Positions 12,606-22,490 are shown, numbered from the stretch's first letter. The stretch is DNA of 64,000 nt from Cloeon dipterum (GCF_949628265.1 NC_088787.1:22124501-22188500), one strand, 5' to 3'. Notes: a model not told the origin generated them from the letters alone. Made by a program: numbers and translations.

Positions 12606-13159
12606 GTTATAGGACCGCCTTTTAGGAGAAAAGTAAAGAAGCGGACACACCATCTGGATAGTTGTTTGGCTCATTACACGGCAAACATAATATAGATAGT
12701 ATAATATTATAATGTATATAATAAGCAGTCTAATTCCCGCATCGACTGCAGTCTCCTTTTTTGATTAAAGCGCGAGATGAAGTGCATTGTGGACGAGCGC
12801 AGGATCTGTCGGTTCTGCAAATTGTCAGGTACATAATATGAGAATCTGAAAGGGACACAGCGCACTGACTGGAATTGAAGATACATTATAAATACACCTC
12901 TTACTTTATTCAACAAGAAAAATAAATATACATATTCTTAAAAATCACCTCCTGCTTTTGCGGCATCTAACATCTACTGTCAATGAGTAACCTCGCCGTT
13001 GACTTCTTCCGTCTCATAGTGCATTTTTGTTCAGCGAGTTCAGCGCTGGTTCAGAGCAGTTCAGAGTCAGTGGCTGACAAATAAAAACAAACACATTATA
13101 ATGAATGAAAACACAGAGTACTCGAGTAGGGAGATGGCTGGCACATGCGAATTGAGGCA

Positions 13160-13235
13160 CTGCGCTCACGTGATGAATTCTCGATTGCTCATTGGTCACA
13201 TTGGTGTAAGAGCACAAACATTAAGACGTCACGGA
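13160..13235. promoter_or_regulatory. Duplicate of the CBP E-box/CCAAT/CRE block
   Basis: TCACGTGA at 13166-13173, AATTCTCGATTGCTCATTGG just after it, and AGACGTCA at 13224-13231. These follow the order and orientation of the CBP promoter (TCACGTGA, AATTCTCGCTTGCTTATTGG, TGACGTCA at 6559-6611), with about 13 extra bp between E-box and CRE. The CRE has one mismatch. No intact gene is found next to it. Confidence 0.5.
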
Positions 13236-13239
13236 AGTC

Positions 13240-14100
13240 AACATATTTTGCCATCAGAGGGAACTCTATGAAGAGGGAATAATTTTATTACATATTTTTG
13301 CTGGCAATTAATTTCATTGCTGAGGACTGAGGATAATTTTTTGCATACATATCGAAAATCTTCTGAAAATCCTTGTTGCCACTGAATAACCAATTCCTAC
13401 GGATTAAGTGAAAACCTAAATTTACCTAACAATAAGAAGCGCCGTTGTGAATTTTTTTTAGAAAAGTGGCGACATAATATATTATGTTTAAAGCATGGTT
13501 TTCAAATGGAGAAGACTGTCGTCCTACTTCAAGTCTTATACTTTATTTTTCATTTGATACCCAGTATCAATCCACTTTAACAATAATGTTATATATTAAA
13601 TTATCATACATAACTACCCTTGCCGTCATTAATCAGCTTGAATATATTATATCTTGCTGCATTAATATGCATTGTGCTTAAGATGATATAGATAACTGTG
13701 AAATTTTTTCTTAGATTACTATTTTTAAGCAGGGTAAAATAAAATAAATACGAATAAATATAAAAATTAGGTTTCGCACATAAATTTGTCAATTTATTTA
13801 TAGTATTGATAGTACTGCACGTTTACAAGTGTGTGTAATTACATCAGTTTGACAGGATAGTAATTTTAACGTTTACAAATAGCTAAAAAAAATTGGCCTG
13901 TATCAATGTATTGATGTAAAATGTACACAATGGGAGACATACATTTTGTAATGAGTGTTAGTTATATATGAGCAGTTCTTTGCGAATTAGGAGATTGATT
14001 AGTTGGTATTATTTGGCGTTGGAATTTTTAGGTTGACACTTATACTATTTGCTTCAAGAACCTTTTAATACATGGTGAAATTCCAGGTTTAAAGCTCACG
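13240..14100. other. AT-rich spacer
   Basis: No gene or repeat recognised. Short open frames have the low-complexity composition expected by chance in AT-rich DNA. Confidence 0.4.
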
Positions 14101-14405
14101 AATGGGCACAGGTATATTAATAGGCAAACACACGGGACAGTCTGATCGTGTACAGTGCTTCCAGTGCGCGATTATTTGGCGAGATGAAGAGCAGAGAGGT
14201 TTGCCACAAGACTTGCCGGCTCACGAATGGGCACAGGTAGCTTAATAGGCGAACACACGGGACAGTCTGATCGTGTACAGTGCTTCCAGTGCGAGATTAT
14301 ATGGCGAGATGAAGAGCAGTGAGGCACGCCACAAGACTTGCCGGCTTGGCAAGTTGTCATGTGGTTCAGTACATTCTTCATCGTTTTACAGTGAGGGAGG
14401 TTGCA
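14100..14405 (-). pseudogene. Duplicate CBP TAZ1 exon with internal 126-bp tandem repeat
   Basis: The exon copy starts after an AG at 14407-14406 (TGCAACCTCCCTCACTGT, compare CBP 2515) and encodes [20 protein letters not shown] and on to CPVC almost unchanged. After CPVC it departs from CBP and runs into a second, more diverged copy of the TAZ1 end at about 14100-14225. The two share AATGGGCACAGGTA at 14100 and 14226, a 126-bp period. The second copy is out of frame with the first. The CBP donor is lost. TAZ1 here could not be completed normally. Confidence 0.75.
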
Positions 14406-14499
14406 CTGGAATAAAAATTGAAATACACTTGTTAATACCTCATCAAAGAGTAAACCAAGAAAAGATTCATCAGTTTATCTATGCCAACTAGTTTTGACT

Positions 14500-14860
14500 A
14501 TAGCTGCAGCTATTTCACGAAATAATGAAAGCAGAATTGCTGTAGATGACAGTTGAATCTTTTAGATGAATTTTTCAACCAAGATCATAGGAAACTCAAA
14601 GGATTCGACGTTTTAGTTTTTAGTGAAATCATTGAAATCGTGTGTGGTTTCCTAAGAGTTGAAAGATATCACTAGGGGAAAGTTTTTATTTGACGAAGTT
14701 TGCGAGTTTCAAAGCTCCTATGGTTAAAAATCCACATGCTATATAATATGGGAAGTAATTCAAAATCAAATTGTGAAGCCAGTTTCTACCAGTGTGCACA
14801 GTTCTTCAGACCAATTCAATGGTTTCACCAAAAACTAATCATCGAATCCAAAGATCAATT
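14500..14860. repeat. Duplicated CBP intron segment (counterpart of 2620-3000)
   Basis: Nearly collinear with the CBP intron between the TAZ1 exon and exon 3 (for example GGATTCGACGTTTTAGTTTTT and ATCACTAGGGGAAAG against ATCACCAGGGGGAAAG). This shows that the duplication was at DNA level with introns, not a retrocopy. Confidence 0.75.
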
Positions 14861-14919
14861 CCTATAGTAGTATGTCTACCTGTGATGACAACAATTGATT
14901 AAATCTTGATTAAATTTAC

Positions 14920-15338
14920 CTGCTGGGTCTGCACCATGTTATCGCCGTTGGCTTGCGTCTCTCGGCGCTGGCACTTGTGGGCGTGCAGCAAAAGCACCAA
15001 CTGCAGCTGTATAAGTTTGCGTTTCTCAGGGTCAGCCGCGGGCACATTGGAATTGGGCTGCGAGCCACCAGGCTGCACTCTAGGTTGCTGCTGTGACTGG
15101 GCGGGGGGCTGCACCACTTGTTGGCCTCCGTCAAGCTGGACCTGCTGCTGCGCCGCGTCCGCCACTTGTTGGGCTCCCTGCTGCGCTTGCTGCTGAGGGG
15201 CTTGGAAGCGCTGGCCAATGTTTATATTGGGAGGCGCTATGCTCCTCTGCGGCCCCATCTGCGGGTTCGGCGAGCCATAGTTGTAGCCGCCGGGGCCACC
15301 CATTATGGGATTGTTGTCACCCTGGGGCATCCGTTGGC
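14920..15338 (-). pseudogene. Duplicate of CBP exon 3 with open frame and splice sites
   Basis: Same borders as CBP 3055-3491 (AG acceptor at 15340-15339, GTAAAT donor at 14919). The frame is intact, giving [20 protein letters not shown] through [20 protein letters not shown]. It is 18 bp shorter, having lost PAQAQ-type residues and the terminal Lys-Glu. Several substitutions are visible, one changing the TAZ1 helix (IQQQL to IQLQL). It could still be spliced, but it lacks the start exon and exon 2, and the next exon is broken. I call it part of a partial-duplicate pseudogene; a young chimeric gene is less likely. Confidence 0.7.
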
Positions 15339-15592
15339 CTGAAACAAGATTTGCTCTCAGTTTCACGCCTGAACAACCGAAGAAGCGTTTTCATAGATTC
15401 TTATTTTCATTTCTTAACCGAGCTGCTGTTAATATTTTCTAGAACATAATAGCTTTACTGCAAAAATAATTAACTTCCGATGCCTCTAAAACCCAAAAAA
15501 TTGGACTAAAGCATGTTATATTTTCAACTTTTGGTTCTTTTTCATCTTTAAAATGGCAATTTTGAGATTTTTAACCCAGTTTGAGAAATGAA

Positions 15593-15790
15593 GGAGGTAT
15601 CGTCTAGACGATTACTGAGTCGAACGGTGTGCAGTTTTTGCAATTCTTATTGCTCAAACCCGGGATTTGGTGATGCCAATGTTGCAAAAATTCAAAGTTT
15701 TAAGTTTGGCAAATATTGCCAAGACCTAATCTCAGTTTCTAACAGTCAGAATTTTAAAAACTGCACACCGTCCGACTTGTCTAGACCTCC
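15593..15790. mobile_element. Small element with long terminal inverted repeats (MITE-like)
   Basis: The left end (15593-15650) and the inverted right end (15741-15790) share GGAGGT, CTAGAC, AGTCG(A/G)ACGGTGTGCAGTT and AATTCT in order. The left arm has about ten extra bases. The total is about 198 bp with no coding capacity. It sits in the interval equivalent to CBP intron 2-3 of the duplicate. It resembles a non-autonomous DNA transposon, and the family is not identified. Confidence 0.6.
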
Positions 15791-15803
15791 CCTAGTTAGC
15801 CGA

Positions 15804-15910
15804 TGGGTTTTAGGGGTGATCACCAACCTCAACCCACCAATTTTATCTAACTCCAGAGATAAAAAAGCAAAATTGGGGTTACTGGAGTAGGTGATCACCC
15901 CCAAAACCCA
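15804..15910. repeat. 107-bp near-palindrome
   Basis: The outer arms TGGGTTTTAGGGGTGATCACC and GGTGATCACCCCCAAAACCCA are complementary over about 20 of 21 bp. Inner blocks CCAATTTTATCT and AGATAAAAAAGCAAAATTGG continue the pairing toward the centre near 15855. It would fold into a long hairpin. It starts 13 bp after the inverted-repeat element and may be a second foldback element or part of a composite. Confidence 0.65.
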
Positions 15911-16019
15911 TAATATGGAAAAGTTAGTTTCAGCCGGGTTACACATTTCGCCAGTTCTCATAAGAACCCCATATAAAAGTAGGGGTTGCGAAAACTGTAA
16001 TTTATCCATATTTATACAC

Positions 16020-16396
16020 AAACCAAATCATATCGCACTGGCCAAGTCAGAAAAACGTGGTTTCAAAGTAACGAAAGTCATGTAAATCCCCAGCGAATGA
16101 ACAACAGGTTCTTCTGCGATCGAGACGATCGAGAAAGGAATTTACGAATGGAATTTAAATATGTACATACTTCTAACATTCTGCATTCTCCACGAGTCCC
16201 ACGACGTCGAGTTGGAAGAAGCGTCTTCTCCGCCTGGCGGAGACGAGTACTCAAAATCGTTCGGATTGTGATGATTCATGACTGTGAACGCAATTGACTC
16301 AAATGAGAATACAATAATTACAATATAATGAGTAGATAGATATGCATAAATATAATTTACTCCAGTGATTTTATCTCCGCTGTTACGTGACCAATT
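16020..16396 (-). pseudogene. Duplicated CBP intron 1 fused to promoter fragment; start exon missing
   Basis: 16020-16365 matches CBP 5215-5475 (for example CCCCAGCGAATGAACAACAG and GAAGAAGCGTCTTCTCCGCC). 16376-16396 matches the promoter at 6552-6572 (TCCGCTGTTACGTGACCAAT against TCCGCTGTCACGTGACCAAT). The intervening 1.08 kb, including the CBP start exon, is absent. This copy therefore cannot encode the CBP N-terminus. Confidence 0.65.
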
Positions 16397-16479
16397 AGGT
16401 AATGTGCAATTGTGCATACGGATGTCCGGTAGTGCATCGACTGCAGCGTGTCACCTGACAGTGTGTTGCCGTTGCTTTG

Positions 16480-16650
16480 TTGCGTGTGTTTTTGTAAAAT
16501 GGCATAGGGAGGGGTTTAGCCCCGCTGGGTAATGGGAGTTAGATGAAGAGCTGCCACGCTGGATACTTGAGCTTGAGGCGGGCGGTATCGTAGTGTGCAA
16601 CCACACAGTCCTTATAACAACCTTAAAAAGGTCAGGTGCTCAGGGTCGTT
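16480..16650. repeat. GC-rich anomalous segment, possible retroelement remnant
   Basis: Sequence such as GAGGGGTTTAGCCCCGCTGG and GAAGAGCTGCCACGCTGG stands out from the AT-rich flanks and has stops in all frames. The style recalls the 3' end of a non-LTR retroelement, but I cannot name a family. Confidence 0.25.
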
Positions 16651-18500
16651 CAGGTTGTCAATTTTCTTCACTAAAAATATGGTAAACAAAGAAACGATAC
16701 TTACGAAAGATATAAAATACTTGTTTAATTTATAAAACTGAATCAATTATAGTGCTGAATTTAAGTACTTATCAAATTTATGACACCTTCAGGTACGCAA
16801 GGGTGGTGGGTAGAACTAAGCATTGCATGTTAACATGATTCCCTCTACGTCTTTGAAATTTCATGAAATGTTGCTGGAAATGTATTTGTTCAACTGAATA
16901 AAATGATTGTATATATATAGTATCAAGTTTAGCTTAAATTTCTTGTTTTTTTACCTCTTAATTATCTTAAAAAGAAACCTAATATGTATGCTTGTGCAGA
17001 TTGAAGTTTGTTAATTTTTGTCTATCTATTGCCACAATTAAATTACTCAATAAGCTTAACGGAATAAATATGAGCAAATAGCTCCATGCTGACGCTGACA
17101 ATTCGTTGAGTGCGTCATTGCTATGAAATTAGAGCAATGCTAAAATACTCTGGTTGTACTTTAAATCTGCGGAGAGCGAATGAATTCTGATGAAGGTTTG
17201 AAATACAAAGAAAGCAAGGCAAAGGAGAAAATTGCGGGCCGCACTTGTTCCTCTCGCGGTGCTCAATATGCTCCCGCCGCATATGGCACCTATAAAAACG
17301 CACAAAGACTAATATCAATATCCGTTTCTATAATATACTTGGATCATTTTCCGCAGCCAACGCCGAAATGCAGACGGAAAGAATTAGACCCAGATGACGA
17401 ATAATTGAAAATCGATCCTTTGATATGTTATAGGAGCCCTGAAATGAAGTGTTTTCATAACGATCAGTTTTCACGGATCCAATATAACCCACCAAACTTG
17501 TTTGGGAACGACGGCGATAATGAGCCCGATTCCTTTTAAGACATAATATTTCTAGGAGAAATAATCTTAACAAAAATTAAAAAAATATCATTATGTGTGA
17601 CAGATTAAAGATTATAGCGTTCTGTATAGCTGCGGGAGCGTTAATGTCTCAAATACGTTTGCCATTTTTGTCCGTCTCTTATTACACAAGGAAATACAAG
17701 CATATCCTTATTTTTTTGGCAGGGCACTGGCACGAATGCTGAAACCCGGGTCCCAATAACACCGCGAACGGATAACATGGGCGCACCGGACCGCACATTT
17801 CAGGGACCCAGCCCACTCAAGGGCCACTTGCCTCCGCACCGAGGACTGCATTGAAACGCTAGACATTCGTCCCGTGAAGCCAAATCACTCATGCTGGAAA
17901 GGTGCAAATCAGCGAGTAGCGAGGGAACAAAATACTTTGTAGTATAACTTCGTGTGATTATAGATCAAGTGACGAGAAACAAGAAAGATTATTTGGTTGA
18001 AAATTGTTTTTGTTTATTTTAATCATCTATTGTACATTACACCAAGTTTCATTAAAATGTAGCTGGATTGTCAGTAAAAGAAAACACATTCATTATCATT
18101 AAGAGACACACAAAATTATAGAAAATTAGGCAGAGGGCAAAATAGCAATTTTGTACGTTCTCTTATATCAGTAATTGATTCCAGCGATTTCATCCTTCAT
18201 AATCAATTGTTGTGTCTTAACGAAGTGATGTCTTCTTTGGACCTTTTCATTTTTTTATTACAGCCTAATATCTAATGAGCACCTACAGTGTACGAAGTGG
18301 TTTTGTATTTTTTAAGTTGCAGCTGATTCACCATAACCTTTTGCTAGTCACGGAGACCAAAAATTAGCCGACCAACTCACCTCTCTAATTAACTGAAATC
18401 AACAATAATGGCAACTATATACATTAAAGTATATAGTAGTAATTATTTCAATTTGGCCGAGAAACATTTAAACTGTAGAAAATTTGCTTCTTAAATAGAG
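16650..18500. other. Spacer between CBP duplicate and lectin cluster
   Basis: Apart from SINE-like copy 3, no gene is recognised. A 74-codon open frame at 17180-17404 (+) and an overlapping minus frame at 17121-17318 have no familiar motif and no splice-supported extension. I treat them as chance. Confidence 0.4.
17721..17849 (-). repeat. SINE-like element, copy 3
   Basis: Third copy. It retains the end CCGCACCGAGGACTG but lacks the GGGCGCGCACTGCA region and the A-rich tail, so it is truncated at the minus-strand 3' end. It also carries a small insertion (ATTT) at about 17797. Confidence 0.6.
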
Positions 18501-18521
18501 TTTACATATTAATAAAAATCA

Positions 18522-18527
18522 TTTATT
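18522..18527 (-). terminator. Poly(A) signal overlapping the stop codon of lectin set A
   Basis: The minus strand reads GAATAAATG: the TAA stop (18525-18523) is the middle of AATAAA (18527-18522). A second AATAAA-like AT-rich stretch is nearby, but this hexamer is the first. The 3' untranslated region would be very short. Confidence 0.55.
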
Positions 18528-20296
18528 CCCAAACGTAATTTTGATATTCTCTAGTGTTGATACATATCTGGGCAAATTGCGTGTTCAATTGGCAATTTCG
18601 AAGAACATAAAATTTCGAGTCTAGATGCACAGCGTGGAAGTTGGGCTTGGAGCCAGCTAAGGAAACCAAAAAGAACGGATATTCTTTAACAATGTCCAAA
18701 CCGGACTGCAAAGGGGCTGGAATGGAAATGTTGGGTTCGCGGCACCAGCGGAGCTCGCCATCGTCGGCCACGTATGCTTCATCCCAGAGTAGGTTGGAAT
18801 TTGTCCCTTCAAATAAGATTGTATTCGCTTGATGGGACGAGTGATAAATTTTACCATTCATCACGTAGAAATAATGTTCAAACTGCTCAAATGAAACGGC
18901 AATTGGAAGGGTTCCATTGATATTCTGACATTCAAAGACACCATACTGTAACTATATAGAGTTTTTAAAAGACTAAATTATTAAATCCTCCATCACGTTT
19001 GGATTCAATTTTGATTACCGAAATGCCATCATCATTTGAGAATAATGACCAGGAAGGATCAGACGTTTTTAGCTGGTAGTACGAGTCTAGAAATTGATCT
19101 AAAAAAAGATACAAAACTTGATTAGTGAATAATACTTAATATAATGCAAAAGTGTCCAGTATCATGCTCTAGTTCGTCTACTGCTCCAGTTGAAAATGAG
19201 CATAACGACTGCAGCTGAGCGTCATTGCGAATGGAAGAAGATCGCAGAAGAGATTTGAAAGAGTCAGGCTCATTGCTTGACAGCACAGTAACAGGGTTTA
19301 TAATCTCCTCAAGAGTAATGCCCAACGCATTTGTAATATTCCAAAGTCTCCACAAATATTCAGATCCGTTTGTTAAGCATTTAACGAAATCATAGATGTA
19401 CAAGCAATTGCCTTGTCCCTTTGGAACTGGAATTTTCATTTGATTATAAGGCTCTTAAAATTTGGACGGATTTATGTACCACTCGATCCACATTTCTCGA
19501 ATCTATCAATAAATTCTCTTCTTGTTTTTTCCTCCAATTCATATGAATATTGCCATTTCGACGCACTTGCAAACATAGATAGAAAATTATCAACACCTCC
19601 AAATCGGTCTGCTCTTTCATCGTTAATGCTGAGAATATTTGCTGGGTCATATCCCACAGCTGCAATGGAAAATTTTGAATTTAATCCCTTAGTCGTTAAC
19701 AGTTTCAAATTTACACTCCCGTGGAAAAATTTCCTTGAGCAAACTTCCTCGGATATATTTCATCACGTTGTCTACCCAGAAATGTTCTTCATTGTACATC
19801 TGGAGTTGAATAAACATATAGCAAAGTTTTAGGAAATCGTGTAAAAATGATACCAGAGTGGTTAGTTGTAGTACACACGACATGTGACACTATAATATTC
19901 AATTTTGGATTCATCAACACAAAAATAATTTAAAATTATAACAACTTACCTTCATTCTATAGGTAAACCTACTGTAGTATTCATTTGAAAACATTTTAAT
20001 TTCTCCTGTGAAAGTAAAAATTATGTTTTACTAATAGTGGAAAATTGGCTTTCTAATTGGTCAATACTGCTGCTCAATTTGTTTACTGCTTGGCATTCCT
20101 TTACGATTGGATCCAAAACATACTCGCTTCCGGGACGTGTCTTGCAGGAATGAAGTATCGGAATGTTCCGTGATTTTAAATATTTTTTTAATCTTTAAAC
20201 ACGAACAATTACCTCGCAAATAAAATTAAGCTCTTCCTGGCAGTCGATCGTTCCGAGCAGAGCGCCTGTGTATGTAGGATTAATATAACTATTAAA
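18523..20296 (-). CDS. C-type-lectin-like secreted protein, set A (5' end not found)
   Basis: Eight phase-consistent exons: 20213-20296, 20032-20140, 19950-20005, 19715-19889, 19480-19659, 19136-19426, 19019-19098, 18523-18945, together 465 codons plus stop. The first exon ends like a C-type lectin domain (LGTIDCQEELNFICE). A linker with a heptad-like stretch (VNKLSSSIDQLESQ) follows, then a Cys-containing region with a degenerate lectin fold (FLHDFLKLCYMF), a long unfamiliar middle, and a C-terminal half with LWDEAYVADDGELRWCREPN. The EPN is not in a clear Ca/sugar-binding context. No start codon or signal peptide in phase was found upstream, so the 5' end is incomplete. The TAA stop lies inside AATAAA. 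Family role: extracellular recognition, often immune; a specific function cannot be stated. A tail exon from a further lectin may be wrongly joined at the 5' end. Confidence 0.6.
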
Positions 20297-20349
20297 CTGA
20301 AAATTTTTATCAGAACAAATTAAATGCAGTGTAGTGAGCTGTTTATTCT

Positions 20350-20440
20350 GTTTAAATCTCTGGCGTGACTCTCTTCGGCCTGATCTGCCCCAACGTGCCC
20401 AAGGCGCGGCGCGCGGCCGCAGGCCGAGTGTCACGACGAC
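20350..20440. other. GC-rich insert in the lectin cluster
   Basis: About 80 bp of strongly GC-rich sequence (for example GCGCGGCGCGCGGCCGCAGG) in otherwise AT-rich DNA. The plus strand reads TLFGLICPNVPKARRAAAGR without a start. It may be a fragment of an unrelated repeat or gene. Nothing else in the cluster resembles it. Confidence 0.35.
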
Positions 20441-20640
20441 AATCTCAGAAGAGCAATTAAACAGCTTCCATGAAATGGGGCTTTAGATGATAAGCCGAAA
20501 CTAGTCGGAAAATTTTAAAATGACGCCCTTATAGCAACGAAATTTGTTTTAATTTCAACAAAAGCTGTTTATTTTCCGCATTTCTATCGAAATGTCCTGC
20601 TCAACTATTGTTTTGGCTGCTGGTTGTAGCCCTAACTTCT

Positions 20641-20690
20641 AGAGTTGTCCTAAGCACCCATACGGAACAGAGTCTGAATTAGGATGAACA
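20641..20690 (-). other. Candidate signal-peptide exon
   Basis: The minus strand starts ATG near 20690 and reads MPCSAMLFILIQTLFR with a GT (GTATGG) inside the next codon. It looks like a secretory leader and lies between lectin sets A and B, but its phase does not match the first exon of set A. Tentative. Confidence 0.25.
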
Positions 20691-20761
20691 ACATAGCTGA
20701 GCAGGGCATTTCTCTATACGGTAAAATAAATTCAGATCACCACACATCAAGCAAGCTGAAT

Positions 20762-20767
20762 TTTATT
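20762..20767 (-). terminator. Poly(A) signal of lectin set B
   Basis: AATAAA on the minus strand 15 nt after the stop codon at 20783. It separates set B from set A. Confidence 0.6.
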
Positions 20768-20782
20768 CCCACTGACAAATTA

Positions 20783-21354
20783 TTACAGATTTGCGTGCCT
20801 CTGCCTTTGGCATCTATCTAAAAAATAATGGATTTTTCGAAATTTACCAAAATCCTCCTTGTACTGCACAAACACACAGGAATCTCCTTTAGGTTCGCTC
20901 TTCAGCCATAGTAAATCTGGTTTTAAAAAATCTAGCACCTCTCCAGAGCACCATCTACGGATTGGATTATTTAATGGAATTTGATAGAGCATTTGCTGGG
21001 GAAACGCACCTGTAGGATCCCGTGCAAGAATTATCTGTTCCTGAGGTCCAAAACGAAATATCAGGTTCTTAAAATATATGTAGAGTAAATGAAATATCAA
21101 TTCGATAAATATATCAAAATAATTAATACTCTTGTTTAAAACATCATTCAGACAGAGTTGCTTCTCATGCGAGTATAATGACACTAGCTTTAAGCCAAGT
21201 CCACAGCAATATGCTCGAGCATCATTCCAGGAGAGCTTTAACATCATATACACACAACAATATTTCTCAAAGTAATAGAAAAAGCTCACTTTGGTGTTGG
21301 GCATTAGGTGATAAACATTGCATGATTTTACCCAGTCACCCAGAAGCTTTGGTT
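20783..21354 (-). CDS. C-type-lectin-like secreted protein, set B (5' end not found)
   Basis: Exons 21290-21354, 21130-21235, 21009-20848 and 20783-20817, phases 1-0-1-1, giving 122 codons. The second exon is a typical first half of this lectin family (LSWNDARAYCCGLGLKLVSL, with the paired Cys). The third gives the second half (RRWCSGE, LWLKSEPKGDSCVFVQY). The EPKGD in place of EPN argues against classical Ca-dependent sugar binding. The last exon (DRCQRQRHANL) lacks the usual FICE-type end. An alternative acceptor 4 bp later would give a longer ending with QIC. AATAAA at 20762-20767 supports a real 3' end. Upstream leader exons were not found between here and set C. Secreted recognition protein by family; specific role unknown. 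Confidence 0.55.
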
Positions 21355-21552
21355 CTGTAAGTACACAAATGACATGTTTTTAAGTGCATATTTTCGTTTG
21401 AGAAAACAGGTAAAACCAAAATTTTGTGTTAAAAGAATCTCGAAGGTATTGGTCAATTTTTTGTTGTTGTTATAACGTTCTTTAATGTGATCTTACTTGG
21501 CATAAATGCAGGAGTTGCTGGATTTATGATGAGTCTATTTTCCTATACGATA

Positions 21553-21558
21553 TTTATT
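21553..21558 (-). terminator. Poly(A) signal candidate of lectin set C
   Basis: First AATAAA on the minus strand after the stop at 21692, about 135 nt downstream. Confidence 0.45.
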
Positions 21559-21691
21559 GGAAAAATTCATTTCTCGCCAAAACATTATTTTTTAATTACA
21601 TCAGGGACACATAAAACTTTTTCACACGTGGGAATTTGAGAGCATCGAGGAGATTTCTATTGAAATGTGAACAGTTAATTTGAATTTTTGG

Positions 21692-22490
21692 TTAAAAATT
21701 TACTTCTGCTTGAGATGTTTTCAAGTTTATTTCGGCGATGCTACGGTTTTCCAGTTCGCACGCTGAATTAGCCAGTATATACTGGCATGAGATTTGAGAA
21801 ATTCCAAAGGGGGTCGTTGCATCGCCCTTTTGTTGGATTACCAGGCAAGAGCCTGTCTCTTCAGGATTAACTTTATTCCAAAATGTGTCGCTTGAATCCC
21901 ATGCACCCAAATTTTCGTGGAAACAAAATTTGTAGTGTCCAATGCATCCCTGCCGAGTACCTGCTGTCCAATAAAACATAGCACCTGAAATCGCACAACA
22001 AATAATAAATTGACGGGAGATATGGCATCTAATCGCACTAAAAAGATTGTTTTCCCTTATGCTGCGTATTTCTAAACTATTCAAGAAATCGTCGGTTATT
22101 CTGATTGGTTTCATTCCTATCCTGCAGCAGAATCTCGAATTCTCAGTCCAAGACATCTATAGTTTACGGCAGAAAATAGGAGATAAAATTTCAATTTTAG
22201 CTAAAATAAATTATTTCATGCCTTAGTGTTTCCAAACAGATAGGTATAATTTAATCCACCCATTGTCCATTGTAGCCACGTGCCATAGCTGTCGCCTTCT
22301 AATTGCATTTATAAATTTTGTCTTCATTGATTTTTGATTCACTTACGCAGCAGTTTGTTATCTGAGCTAAATAATGCAGACTGTGGAAGTTGAAAATCTT
22401 TGCTACTTTTTATCCTAAAATCAAACCACAATATTTTACGTCTCTCTTGCAGAAGCTTGCTGGAGGACACACTGGATTGATGCATTGATA
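21692..22490 (-). CDS. C-type-lectin-like secreted protein, set C (leader not certain)
   Basis: Exons 22440-22490, 22347-22414, 22222-22298, 22039-22156 and 21692-21984, all in phase, giving 202 residues without a leader. Linker exons (SIQCVLQQASARE) precede the conserved block ending NYTYLFGNTK. Then comes the lectin first half (SWTENSRFCCRIGMKPIRI) and the second half (YWTAGTRQGCIGHYKFC, WNKVNPEETGSCLVIQ, ISQISCQY, ACELE). The spacing of Trp and Cys is normal for the family. NPEE in place of EPN makes sugar specificity unclear. The third intron uses a GC donor (AAG then GCATGA). The first exon needs two bases from an upstream exon, which the leader exons of set D at 23366-23526 can supply. 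AATAAA follows at 21553-21558. Confidence 0.65.

Noticed and set aside
14899-15366. CBP duplicate as a processed retrocopy
   Set aside because: Intron sequence is duplicated along with the exons and splice sites are kept, so it arose from DNA.
17121-17404. Overlapping 74-codon (+) and 65-codon (-) frames
   Set aside because: No motif, no splice continuation and no poly(A) context; probably chance.
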